A stretch of DNA of 64,000 nt from Amycolatopsis vastitatis. Lineage in GTDB: Bacteria > Actinomycetota > Actinomycetes > Mycobacteriales > Pseudonocardiaceae. Positions 17,465 to 24,984 of the stretch are shown here, in pieces. A model generated the notes under the pieces. That model worked only from the letters and a program-made list of their open reading frames with translations, was not told the DNA's origin and ran no database searches. Both the position numbers and the translations under genes were made by a program. Position 1 is the stretch's first letter; the number at the start of each line of letters is the position of its first letter. Where the stretch lies: positions 1 through 64,000 of the forward strand of contig NZ_NMUL01000065.1 of the NCBI RefSeq assembly GCF_002234595.1. Reading direction: 5' to 3'.

Positions 17465-17956
17465 ATGAAGCGAGCTGGTGCCGCGATGACCGTCGGCGGT
17501 CTGGTGGCCGGTGGGCTTGTCTTGGCGGGCGGGGCCGCGAACGCCATGCCGAGCGACATGCCGTGCGGGGCTTCGGACGTCCACGTGACCGTGGCCGCCG
17601 ATCCGACGCACGCCGCCGGGCACGAGGCCTACGTCCTCACCTACACCGCGGCTTCGCCGATGACGAACTGCAAGCTGGAAGGCACGCCCACGGCGCTGTC
17701 CTTCATCGCCCGCGGAAAGCTGCTGCCGATCACCGCGACGCCGGACAGGAGCGAAGCCTTGCCGGTGAACCTGCGCGACGGCCACCCGGCGGTGTCCCGG
17801 ATCGTCCAGGCCACGGCCGCGGCCCCGTCGGGGGTGCCGTCCTGGGTGTCGTTCGACCTGCCGACCGGCCCGTACGGCCAGCCCGTGAGCGTCGAGTGGC
17901 CTGCGGGCGCGGTGGTGAAGGGACGGACCGTCCAGGTCACGCCGGTCAGCGACTGA
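17465..17956 (+). CDS. Secreted DUF4232 domain protein
   Basis: 163 residues. The second ATG (17465) was chosen because GAGGGAG lies 6 bases upstream; it touches the first ATG at 17459. A signal peptide (MTVGGLVAGGLVLAGGAANA) is followed by one DUF4232 beta-sandwich with two cysteines (MPCGAS and NCKLEG) that probably form a disulfide, and the usual SWVSFDLP/VSVEWPAG strands. DUF4232 proteins are small exported actinobacterial proteins of unknown function, often lipid- or wall-associated; this one has no lipobox. It is transcribed alone and ended by the hairpin at 18032. Confidence 0.8.
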   Translation: MKRAGAAMTVGGLVAGGLVLAGGAANAMPSDMPCGASDVHVTVAADPTHAAGHEAYVLTYTAASPMTNCKLEGTPTALSFIARGKLLPITATPDRSEALPVNLRDGHPAVSRIVQATAAAPSGVPSWVSFDLPTGPYGQPVSVEWPAGAVVKGRTVQVTPVSD

Positions 17957-18031
17957 CCTTCCGTCACTCGATCGAGTGAAGCGCGGGGCCGCGCGTCATT
18001 CCTGGCGCGGGGTCCCCTCTTCCTCGGTGCG

Positions 18032-18073
18032 GCGGTAACCGGCCGGCACGCCCCCCGACTGGCCGGTTACCGC
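18032..18073. terminator. Bidirectional hairpin between convergent genes
   Basis: GCGGTAACCGGCC (18032-18044) pairs perfectly with GGCCGGTTACCGC (18061-18073), a 13-bp stem with a 16-base loop. It lies between the DUF4232 gene and the convergent DUF2079 gene and would stop transcription from both sides. Confidence 0.75.
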
Positions 18074-18083
18074 TGCGAGTTCC

Positions 18084-19409
18084 CTACTCACGGTGGAGCA
18101 GCACGACGGAGTCCGTCCCGTCGACGCGCAGGTACCCCGTGCTCTCCAGCTCCGTCACCGCGGCCGCCTTGGTCTCCAGCGTGGTCGGCCACGACTGTTC
18201 CGGGTTCGCGACCACCACCCACTCCGGCCGCAGCGGCGACACGCCGTCGAAGAACAGCACCGTGCAGCGGGACGTCAGGTGCGGGGCCAGCCGGTTGGAC
18301 GCCATCACCGTCGCGCCGTCCGGGATCCGCGCCAGCACCGCGTCGATGCCCTCCCGCTGCGACGGCGTCCAGACGCCGCTGGTCAGGTGCGCGGCCTGGA
18401 GGCCGAACGAACCCAGCCCGACGACCAGGGCACACGCCGGCAGGAAGCGCCCGAACCCGCCGAACCGGCGGGCGCCGTGCACGCCGGCGATGAACACGAC
18501 CGGCATCAGCACCGCGCTGTAGTGGTAACCCATGCCCCAGTACCGGTCGTTCGCCGAGACCAGCCGCCACAGCAGCGTCGGCACCACCAACAGCAGCAAC
18601 GGCGACCGCAAGGCCGCGAACGCCGTCGGCGCGAGCAAGGCCAGGACCATCGAAACCTTGACGATCGCCCCGCCGAAGGGGTTGAAGCCGCCGCTGTGCG
18701 CGTACGCGCCCGCCGGGTTCAGCGCCGGCAACACGACCAGGAACAGCAACGCGGAAGTGAGGACGCCGAAGACGATCACCGTCCAGCCGAGCCGCCGTTG
18801 CCGGTTGAGCACGAGCACCACGCCGACGGCGGCGAGCGTCAGCGGCAGGTCCTCCTTGACCAGCACCAGCGGCAGCGCGCACCAGACCGCGGCCCGCCAC
18901 CGCTCGCGCAGCAGGTGCTCGGCGGCGAAGGCCAGCATCGGGACGGCGAAGCAGACCTCGTGGAAGTCGAAGTTGACGGCGGACAGCAGACCCCACGACA
19001 GCACGTAGCCGGCGCCCACGACCGCACCCCGGCGCGCACCCAGCAGCTCGATCGCGCACCGCGTCACCGGCACGGCGGACACCGCGAACAGCAGGGCCTG
19101 GGCGACCAGCAGACAGCCCGGCGACGGCCAGAGCAGGTAGAACGGCGCCAGCAGCGCGAGGATCGGGTGGAAGTGGTCGCCGAGCGTCGGGTAGCCCGCG
19201 CCGATCAGGTCCGACACCGGCCAGTGCCCGTGCGCGTAGGACCGCACCGCCTGTTCGAAGATCCCCAGGTCGAACCCGCTCGCGTCGAACGTCCGGAGCC
19301 GCTGCAGCGACCACGCGGCATACCCGGCGAAGGCGACCGCGGCGACGACGTAAGGGATCGCGCGGGTTTCGCGCGTGCGCGCGGGGGAGGGAGCGAGATC
19401 GATCAGCAT
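18084..19409 (-). CDS. DUF2079 polytopic membrane protein
   Basis: 441 residues from ATG 19409. About ten hydrophobic segments are visible, starting IPYVVAAVAFAGYAAW, and the N-terminal loop carries the DUF2079 signature (FDLGIFEQAVRSYAHG, then GDHFHPILALLAPFY). The fold resembles GT-C glycosyltransferases, and the HFHP motif may be the catalytic or metal site on the outer face. The last about 90 residues form a soluble tail. It follows an orphan histidine kinase gene on the same strand by 56 bases and may be co-transcribed with it. The exact reaction is unknown; transfer of a lipid-linked sugar to an envelope component is likely. Confidence 0.8.
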   Translation of the reverse strand: MLIDLAPSPARTRETRAIPYVVAAVAFAGYAAWSLQRLRTFDASGFDLGIFEQAVRSYAHGHWPVSDLIGAGYPTLGDHFHPILALLAPFYLLWPSPGCLLVAQALLFAVSAVPVTRCAIELLGARRGAVVGAGYVLSWGLLSAVNFDFHEVCFAVPMLAFAAEHLLRERWRAAVWCALPLVLVKEDLPLTLAAVGVVLVLNRQRRLGWTVIVFGVLTSALLFLVVLPALNPAGAYAHSGGFNPFGGAIVKVSMVLALLAPTAFAALRSPLLLLVVPTLLWRLVSANDRYWGMGYHYSAVLMPVVFIAGVHGARRFGGFGRFLPACALVVGLGSFGLQAAHLTSGVWTPSQREGIDAVLARIPDGATVMASNRLAPHLTSRCTVLFFDGVSPLRPEWVVVANPEQSWPTTLETKAAAVTELESTGYLRVDGTDSVVLLHRE

Positions 19410-19465
19410 GGCGGGATGTTCGTGCGGCCACGCTGAACGGAAGCTTAAGCGAGCTGAAGAACTCT

Positions 19466-20806
19466 TCAGGCAAGCGGCAAGCGGAGTTCCAGGCACGCCC
19501 CGGACATGCCGCCGTCGATGCTGTCGGCGACGCGCAGCGTGCCACCGTGCGCCCGCGCGATCTCCGCCGCGATCGCCAGGCCCAGCCCGGAGCCGCCGTC
19601 TTCACGAGCGCGGTCGTCGTCGAGCCGCACGAAGCGGTCGAAGACGCGCTCGCGGTCCTCGGCCGGGATGCCGGGGCCGTCGTCCTGGACGGTCAGCACG
19701 GCCTCGCCGCCGGCCGCCGCGAGCGTGATCGTCACGCGGCTCTTCGCGTGCCGTTCGGCGTTGTCGGCGAGGTTGCGCAGGACGCGCTCCAGCCGTCCCG
19801 CGTGGCCGTGGACCACCGGCGTGGCCTCGATTTCCGTGGTCACCTCGACGCCGTCAAGGGAAAGCCGCCGGGCGGCGTGCCGGGTCACCAGGTCCGCCAG
19901 TGCGACCGGCTCGTGCCGCGCGTGCTGGTCCGCGTCCAGCTTGCTGAGCAGCAGCAGGTCGCCGGCCAGCGCCTCCATCCGCGTCACGTCGAGCACGGCG
20001 TTTTCGCAGCTGCGGCGCCAGTCGAGCCGGTCGGGGTGGGCGAGCTGCACCTCGAGCTGGGTGCGCAGCGACGCCAGCGGCGTCCGCAGTTCGTGCGACG
20101 CGTCCGCGGTGAACTGGCTCTGCCGCTGCACCGACCGGTCGAGCCGCGCGAGCATCTCGTTCATCGTCACGGCGAGTTCGGTGATCTCGTCGCCGGAGTC
20201 CGGCACGGGGACGCGGCGGCCGAGGTCGGCCGCGCGCACGCCGTCGACCTCGGCGCGGATCGCCCCCACCGCGCGCAGCGACCGCCGCACGGCGAACCAG
20301 GCGACCCCGCCGATGAACAGCGCCGCCGCGGGCACCCCGCCCCAGAGGATCCGCTCGGCCGTGTCCACGGTCTGGAGGCCGACGGGGTCGAGGGACTCGG
20401 CCGCGTCGACGAAGTACCGCCGGTTCGCCGTGGCCGAGCCGACGTACACCTGGTCCTCTTCGCCGTAGGGCATCGCGATGACGCAGTCCGGCGAGAACAC
20501 CTGGGCGCGGCCCTGGAACGGCACGTCCGGGAGGCCGGCCGAGCAGCGGTTCATCACCTGCGGGCTGATCATGTACCCGCCGCCCTTTTCCAGCTGCTTG
20601 GGGACGTCCGCGGGCGCGACACCGGAGTTGAGCAGGGCCAGCACGGCGTAGACCTTGTCGGTCGCCAGCGCCCGCGCGCTGTTCTCGAGGCCGCCTCGCA
20701 GCGCCTGGACGAACCAGTACGACCCGAGACCGAGGACGAGCGCGGAGGCGAGTGCGGCGAAGAGGGCGACCCGCACCCGGGTCGACCGGGGCAGGAACCG
20801 GGCCAT
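19466..20806 (-). CDS. Orphan sensor histidine kinase
   Basis: 446 residues from ATG 20806, with a leaderless-type TATCTT 6 bases upstream. Two membrane segments (about residues 12-34 and 155-175) flank an extracellular sensor of about 120 residues with two cysteines (MNRCSAG, SPDCVI). HAMP (about 178-230), HisKA with H238 in DASHELRTP, and HATPase boxes (NLADNAERH, DDGPGIP, GSGLGLAI) are all intact. No response-regulator gene lies beside it, unlike the pair at 33080. The neighbour downstream is the DUF2079 gene, and upstream is a divergent DinB-like gene. Its partner must be elsewhere or shared. Confidence 0.9.
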   Translation of the reverse strand: MARFLPRSTRVRVALFAALASALVLGLGSYWFVQALRGGLENSARALATDKVYAVLALLNSGVAPADVPKQLEKGGGYMISPQVMNRCSAGLPDVPFQGRAQVFSPDCVIAMPYGEEDQVYVGSATANRRYFVDAAESLDPVGLQTVDTAERILWGGVPAAALFIGGVAWFAVRRSLRAVGAIRAEVDGVRAADLGRRVPVPDSGDEITELAVTMNEMLARLDRSVQRQSQFTADASHELRTPLASLRTQLEVQLAHPDRLDWRRSCENAVLDVTRMEALAGDLLLLSKLDADQHARHEPVALADLVTRHAARRLSLDGVEVTTEIEATPVVHGHAGRLERVLRNLADNAERHAKSRVTITLAAAGGEAVLTVQDDGPGIPAEDRERVFDRFVRLDDDRAREDGGSGLGLAIAAEIARAHGGTLRVADSIDGGMSGACLELRLPLA

Positions 20807-20869
20807 CCGCAGAAGATAACCTCAGTCTCGAAGAACCGGCCGCGGCCTTCGCCGCCTACCGTTTCGTCT

Positions 20870-21706
20870 GTGACGAATTCGCAGTGGCAGGCGGTGCGCA
20901 AGGCGCTGGCGGAGACCGGCGAACGGTTCGCGGACGTCGTGGAGAACGCGCCGGACCCGGACGCCAGGGCCATCGGCGTCTGGTCGGTGGCCGAGACGGC
21001 GGCGCACGTCGGCTGGATCGCGCTCGTCTACACCGCCATTGCCCACGGCGACGGCCGTCCGCTGCCGTTGCCGGAACTGGAGGAGCCGATCGCGTCGGCG
21101 ACCATCGAGACGGTCTCGGTGATGAACGACATCGCGCTGACGGCCTACCCCGAGCGCAATCCGCGCCTGCTGGCCAAACGGTTGCGCGCGGACATCGCGG
21201 AAGTGCTGCGGGTCAGCGGGGACCACGGCCCGGAAAAGGTGATCGGCTGGCTTGGCGGCAGCCGGGTTCCCCTGGCGGGCCTGCTCGCGCACCTGGTGAA
21301 CGAGCTGGAGGTCCACGGCCGCGACATCGCCCGCGCGAGCGGGCGGCAGTGGCGGATCGAAGCGGCGCACGAGGCGATGTTCCTGGAGCTGTTCTTCACC
21401 GGCATGGTCCGCAACGACGCCGGAAGCCTGCTCGGCCACGCCCGGCCGTCACCGCGCCGGATCGCGGTGGAGTTCCGCTCGGACCACACGACGCCGGTGA
21501 TGCTGGTGCTGCAGCACGGCCGGCTGCGGGCGGAAGAACCCGACGGCACGGCGGACGTCCGCCTGACCTTCGACCCGGCCGTCCTGGTGCCGATGATGTT
21601 CGGCCGGATCTCCCCGCTGCGCGCGGTGGGCAGCGGCAAGGTCCGCGTCGGCGGCCGCCGACCGTGGCGGCTGGTGGAATTCCTCCGCACGGTCCACATG
21701 CCGTAG
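20870..21706 (+). CDS. Maleylpyruvate isomerase / DinB-like mycothiol-dependent family protein
   Basis: 278 residues from GTG 20870; TACCGT lies 7 bases upstream and no ribosome-binding site is seen, so the mRNA is probably leaderless. The N-terminal about 170 residues are the four-helix MDMPI/DinB domain with metal-ligand histidines (ETAAHVGW, LLAHLVNELEVHGRDIA). The C-terminal about 90 residues look like an SCP2-type domain (VRLTFDPAVLVPMMFGRISP). Family members act on mycothiol adducts or in detoxification, but the substrate of this one cannot be read from the sequence. It is convergent with the Rsm22-like gene. Confidence 0.8.
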   Translation: MTNSQWQAVRKALAETGERFADVVENAPDPDARAIGVWSVAETAAHVGWIALVYTAIAHGDGRPLPLPELEEPIASATIETVSVMNDIALTAYPERNPRLLAKRLRADIAEVLRVSGDHGPEKVIGWLGGSRVPLAGLLAHLVNELEVHGRDIARASGRQWRIEAAHEAMFLELFFTGMVRNDAGSLLGHARPSPRRIAVEFRSDHTTPVMLVLQHGRLRAEEPDGTADVRLTFDPAVLVPMMFGRISPLRAVGSGKVRVGGRRPWRLVEFLRTVHMP

Positions 21707-21732
21707 GGCTCTCGCCGGAGCCACGCGGCTCG

Positions 21733-22713
21733 TCAGGCGGAAGACCAGCCGTCCCCCCACTCGGCGTCCCGTGCCGCCCGGTACCGCGGGCCTTGTTTCT
21801 TCGAAACCGCGACACCCGGCTTCAGCCCGTCCACCGTGCAGAGGTCCAGCGCCACCCAGCCCTTGTGCTTCTTCGGGTGCCGGATGATCCGTGCGTCCGG
21901 CCGGTCCGGGACGGACCGGCTCGCGACGACGTACGCGAACTTCTCGTCCTCGAACCCGAGCGTGCCCGCCTTCAGCTTCCGGTGCAGCCCCGACCGCGGC
22001 AGCCGCGCGGCGAAGTGACACCAGTCCTCGCCGGGCACGATCGGGCACGCGGCGTCGTGCGGGCACGGCGCGACGACGTCCAGGCCGAGTTCGGCCAGCT
22101 GCGCGCGGGCGGCGCGGATCCGCTCGAACCCCGCGGGGGTGCCCGGCTCGATCAGCGCGACCGTGCCTGCCGCGGCCGCCAGCCAGCGCACCACGTCGGC
22201 GCGCGTCGCGTCCGGCAGCTCGCCGAGCACGTAGGACAGCGTGACGAGGTCGGCCTCCGGCGACGGCGCCGCCGGGTCGACGAACCCGCGCCGCCACTGG
22301 GCGTCCCGCACCGCGGCGAGCCCGGCACCCGCGGCGAGCCGCTTGCCGAGCCCGATCGCGCCGGCGACCTGCTCCAGCACCGTGCACTTCGTCAGCGACG
22401 GCCACACGGCCGCGGCGGCCCACACCGCCGCCCCGGTGCCCCCACCGACGTCGATCTGCGTACGCGGCTCGAGGCCGGGAGCGCGTGAAGCCGCTTCGGC
22501 GAGCACAGCGTGTACAGCCGCGTAGGTCGCCGGCATGCGGTAACCGGCGTACGCGGCGACGTCGGCTTCGGAACTCAGGATCGGCGAAGTCGCCGCGTCA
22601 CCTCGGCGGTAACGCGTGCTGAGCCGCTCGACGGACTGTGCCAGCCGGGCCACGGGGTGCCTGGCCAGCTCTTCGTCGAGCGCGGAGGAGAGATCGTCGG
22701 GGAGAACGGCCAC
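21733..22713 (-). CDS. Rsm22-like small-ribosomal-subunit-associated methyltransferase
   Basis: 326 residues from GTG 22713 (GGGGAG about 11 bases upstream). A Rossmann SAM-binding motif is present (IDVGGGTGAAVWA, about residues 90-105). A cysteine cluster C217, C223, C232 within CPHDAACPIVPGEDWCHF is typical of the Rsm22/METTL17 family, whose mitochondrial members bind an iron-sulfur cluster and help assemble the small ribosomal subunit. The C-terminal part has the usual KKHKGWVALDLC strand. It is probably a ribosome-assembly factor rather than a proven methyltransferase. No operon partner is visible. Confidence 0.8.
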   Translation of the reverse strand: MAVLPDDLSSALDEELARHPVARLAQSVERLSTRYRRGDAATSPILSSEADVAAYAGYRMPATYAAVHAVLAEAASRAPGLEPRTQIDVGGGTGAAVWAAAAVWPSLTKCTVLEQVAGAIGLGKRLAAGAGLAAVRDAQWRRGFVDPAAPSPEADLVTLSYVLGELPDATRADVVRWLAAAAGTVALIEPGTPAGFERIRAARAQLAELGLDVVAPCPHDAACPIVPGEDWCHFAARLPRSGLHRKLKAGTLGFEDEKFAYVVASRSVPDRPDARIIRHPKKHKGWVALDLCTVDGLKPGVAVSKKQGPRYRAARDAEWGDGWSSA

Positions 22714-22800
22714 GGCTGCCGATTCTCCCCTGTCCGGATTGTCCACGCCGGAGCGACCCTGAGCTGCTAGTTTTCGGCGCGAAAAGTTTTTGGCGGGGGC

Positions 22801-22827
22801 TGTCGATCCGGCGCGGGGCCGTTCGAC
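22801..22827 (+). promoter_or_regulatory. ECF42-type promoter upstream of DGPF genes
   Basis: TGTCGA (22801-22806), a 17-base spacer, then CGAC (22824-22827), 34 bases before the first DGPF gene. ECF42 promoters are reported as TGTCGA at -35 and CGA/TC at -10. The cognate ECF42 gene lies two genes downstream. Confidence 0.7.
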
Positions 22828-22860
22828 GCGTAGGCAGGAAACGAACGAAGGGAGACCGCG

Positions 22861-23286
22861 GTGCGGTTCATGGTGATCGTCAAGTCGAACGAGGACTCCG
22901 AGGCGGGCAAGGGCCCCAGCGCCGAGCTGCTGGCCGAAATGGCGAAGTTCAACGAGGAGCTGGTCAAGGCCGGGGTAATGCTGGCGGGCGAGGGCCTCAC
23001 ACCGAGTTCGCAGGGCGCACGGATCGTCTTCTCCAGCAATGAAGAGCCGAAGGTCGTCGACGGTCCGTTCGCGGAGACCAAAGAGCTGGTCGGCGGGTTC
23101 TGGATCCTCCAGTGCCGCGACCGCGACGAGTGCGTCGAATGGATCAAGCGGATGCCCAACCCCGACGGCCAGGCGGGCGTCGTCGAGATCCGGCGCGTCG
23201 CGGAGGCGTCGGACTTCGAGAACATGACGCCCGAGGTCGCCGAAATGGAAGGCAGGCTGCGGGCGCAGTCCGCCGGGGAGGCGTGA
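22861..23286 (+). CDS. DGPF/YCII-domain protein, first copy
   Basis: 141 residues from GTG 22861, with AAGGGAG 6 bases upstream. A YCII-related dimeric alpha/beta barrel contains the signature VVDGPFAETKELVGGFWIL (about residues 64-82). A 25-residue acidic tail (FENMTPEVAEMEGRLRAQ) is not in the second copy. Such proteins are hallmark partners of ECF42 sigma factors and sit in front of one here. Their biochemical role is unknown; roles in antibiotic production and stress have been proposed. The next copy starts 5 bases after the stop. Confidence 0.85.
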   Translation: MRFMVIVKSNEDSEAGKGPSAELLAEMAKFNEELVKAGVMLAGEGLTPSSQGARIVFSSNEEPKVVDGPFAETKELVGGFWILQCRDRDECVEWIKRMPNPDGQAGVVEIRRVAEASDFENMTPEVAEMEGRLRAQSAGEA

Positions 23287-23290
23287 CGCC

Positions 23291-23638
23291 GTGCGGTTCC
23301 TGGTGATGGTGAAGGCCAACGCCGACTCGGAAGCCGGGATCGGGCCCAGCGCCGGGGAACTGGCCACGATGGCGCGGTTCAACGACGAGCTGTTCGCCGA
23401 GGGCCGGATCGTGTTCGCCGAAGGGCTCACGCCGAGTTCGGATGGCGCGCGCGTCGTGTTCGAAGGCCACGCGGAACCGAAGGTCATCGACGGGCCGTTC
23501 GCGGAGACGAAGGAGCTGATCGCCGGAGTCTGGCTGCTGAACGGCGAATCGCTCGAAGACGTCGTCGAGCTGATGAAGCGCGCGCCGTGCTTCGACGCGC
23601 CGAGCGGGGTGTTGGAGATCCGCCCGATCGACGGCTAG
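23291..23638 (+). CDS. DGPF/YCII-domain protein, second copy
   Basis: 115 residues from GTG 23291. It is a close paralogue of the previous gene: MRFLVMVKANADSEAGIGPSAGEL parallels MRFMVIVKSNEDSEAGKGPSAEL, and IDGPFAETKELIAGVWLL is the DGPF signature. It lacks the acidic tail. Close spacing on both sides (5 and 39 bases) puts it in one operon with the ECF42 sigma gene. The two copies may form heterodimers. They probably arose by tandem duplication, which is common in this gene context. Confidence 0.85.
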   Translation: MRFLVMVKANADSEAGIGPSAGELATMARFNDELFAEGRIVFAEGLTPSSDGARVVFEGHAEPKVIDGPFAETKELIAGVWLLNGESLEDVVELMKRAPCFDAPSGVLEIRPIDG

Positions 23639-23677
23639 TGGGTTGCACCCCGCCGCATCACCCTGTCTGATGGCCGG

Positions 23678-24943
23678 GTGACGGTTGCGGACGCCCACAG
23701 AACGGTCGAAACGGTCTGGCGGATCGAGGCGCCGCGGCTCATCGCGGGCCTGGCCCGGATGGCCCGCGGCGACGTCGGTCTCGCCGAGGAGCTCGCGCAG
23801 GACGCGCTGGTCGCGGCCCTGGAGCAGTGGCCGGAGTCCGGCGTGCCGCGCAACCCCGGCGCGTGGCTGATGACCATCGCCAAGCGCCGCGCGGTCGACC
23901 AGTTCCGCCGCAACGAGCGGTACGCGGAGAAGCTCGAAGAAGTCGGGCGGGACCAGCAGCTCGGCGAAGGCGTGCTGCCCGACTTCGACGCCGCGCTCGA
24001 CGACCACATCGAGGACGACGTCCTGCGCCTGCTGTTCGTCGCCTGCCACCCGGTGCTGAACACGCAGGCGCGGGTCGCGCTGACGCTGCGCATGCTCGGC
24101 GGCCTGACCACCGACGAGATCGCGCGCGCCTTCCTGGTCCGCGAGTCGACGATCGCGCAGCGGATCGTGCGGGCGAAGAAGGCCCTGACCGCGGCGAAGG
24201 TGCCCTTCGAGGTGCCGGAGGGCGAGGAGCGGGTCGCGCGGTTGTCGTCCGTGCTCGAAGTGCTCTACCTGGTGTTCAACGAGGGCTACTCGGCCACCCG
24301 CGGCGACGACTGGATGCGGCCGGCGCTGTGCGAGGAGGCGATGCGGCTCGGCCGTGTGCTCGCCGGGCTGATGCCGGACGAGCCGGAGGTCCACGGCCTG
24401 GTCGCGCTGATGGAGCTCCAGGCGTCCCGCGCGAAGGCCCGCACCGGCCCGAACGGCGAGCCCGTGCTGCTGCTGGACCAGGACCGCTCCCGCTGGGACC
24501 GGCTGCTGATCCAGCACGGCCTCGCGGCGCTGGCCCTGTCGGAGCAGCTGGCGGAAGGCGCGTACGGGCCGTACTCCGCCCAGGCGGAGATCGCGGCCTG
24601 CCACGCGCGGGCCCGGACGGCGCCGGAGACGGACTGGGCCAGGATCGCGGCGCTCTACGAAGGCCTCGCCAAGCTCCAGCCGTCCCCGGTGATCGAGCTG
24701 AACCGCGGGGTCGCGGTGGCGATGGCGTACGGGCCTTCGGCCGGTTTGGCGGTCGTGGACGCGGTGGCCGACGACCCGGCGTTGAAGGACTACCACCTGC
24801 TCCCCAGTGTCCGCGGCGACCTGCTGCAGAAGCTGGGCCGGCTCGAGGAAGCCGAGCAGGAGTTCCGGCGCGCAGCGGAGATGACGGAGAACGCCCGCGA
24901 GCGCGCCCTGCTGCTGGACCGTGCGACGGCGGTGGGTCGCTAA
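23678..24943 (+). CDS. ECF42-group RNA polymerase sigma factor with TPR-like C-terminal extension
   Basis: 421 residues from GTG 23678. Sigma region 2 is at about residues 10-85 (IAGLARMARGDVGLAEELAQDALVAAL, then NPGAWLMTIAKRRAVDQFRR). Region 4 is at about 125-175 (VALTLRMLGGLTTDEIARAFLVRESTIAQR). The remaining about 240 residues are the helical TPR-like extension that defines ECF42 (VLYLVFNEGYSA, ELNRGVAVAMAYGP, GDLLQKLGRLEEAEQEFRRA) and is needed for activity in studied members. There is no anti-sigma gene; control presumably runs through the extension. The two DGPF genes just upstream, behind a matching promoter, are its likely targets. Confidence 0.92.
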   Translation: MTVADAHRTVETVWRIEAPRLIAGLARMARGDVGLAEELAQDALVAALEQWPESGVPRNPGAWLMTIAKRRAVDQFRRNERYAEKLEEVGRDQQLGEGVLPDFDAALDDHIEDDVLRLLFVACHPVLNTQARVALTLRMLGGLTTDEIARAFLVRESTIAQRIVRAKKALTAAKVPFEVPEGEERVARLSSVLEVLYLVFNEGYSATRGDDWMRPALCEEAMRLGRVLAGLMPDEPEVHGLVALMELQASRAKARTGPNGEPVLLLDQDRSRWDRLLIQHGLAALALSEQLAEGAYGPYSAQAEIAACHARARTAPETDWARIAALYEGLAKLQPSPVIELNRGVAVAMAYGPSAGLAVVDAVADDPALKDYHLLPSVRGDLLQKLGRLEEAEQEFRRAAEMTENARERALLLDRATAVGR

Positions 24944-24984
24944 AACCGCGCCAACGGCGTTGCTTGGCTCGCTATGCTCCCGCG

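Noticed and set aside
22861..23638. The two DGPF genes as one frameshifted gene
   Set aside because: Both have their own start, full-length domain and DGPF motif; they are tandem paralogues.
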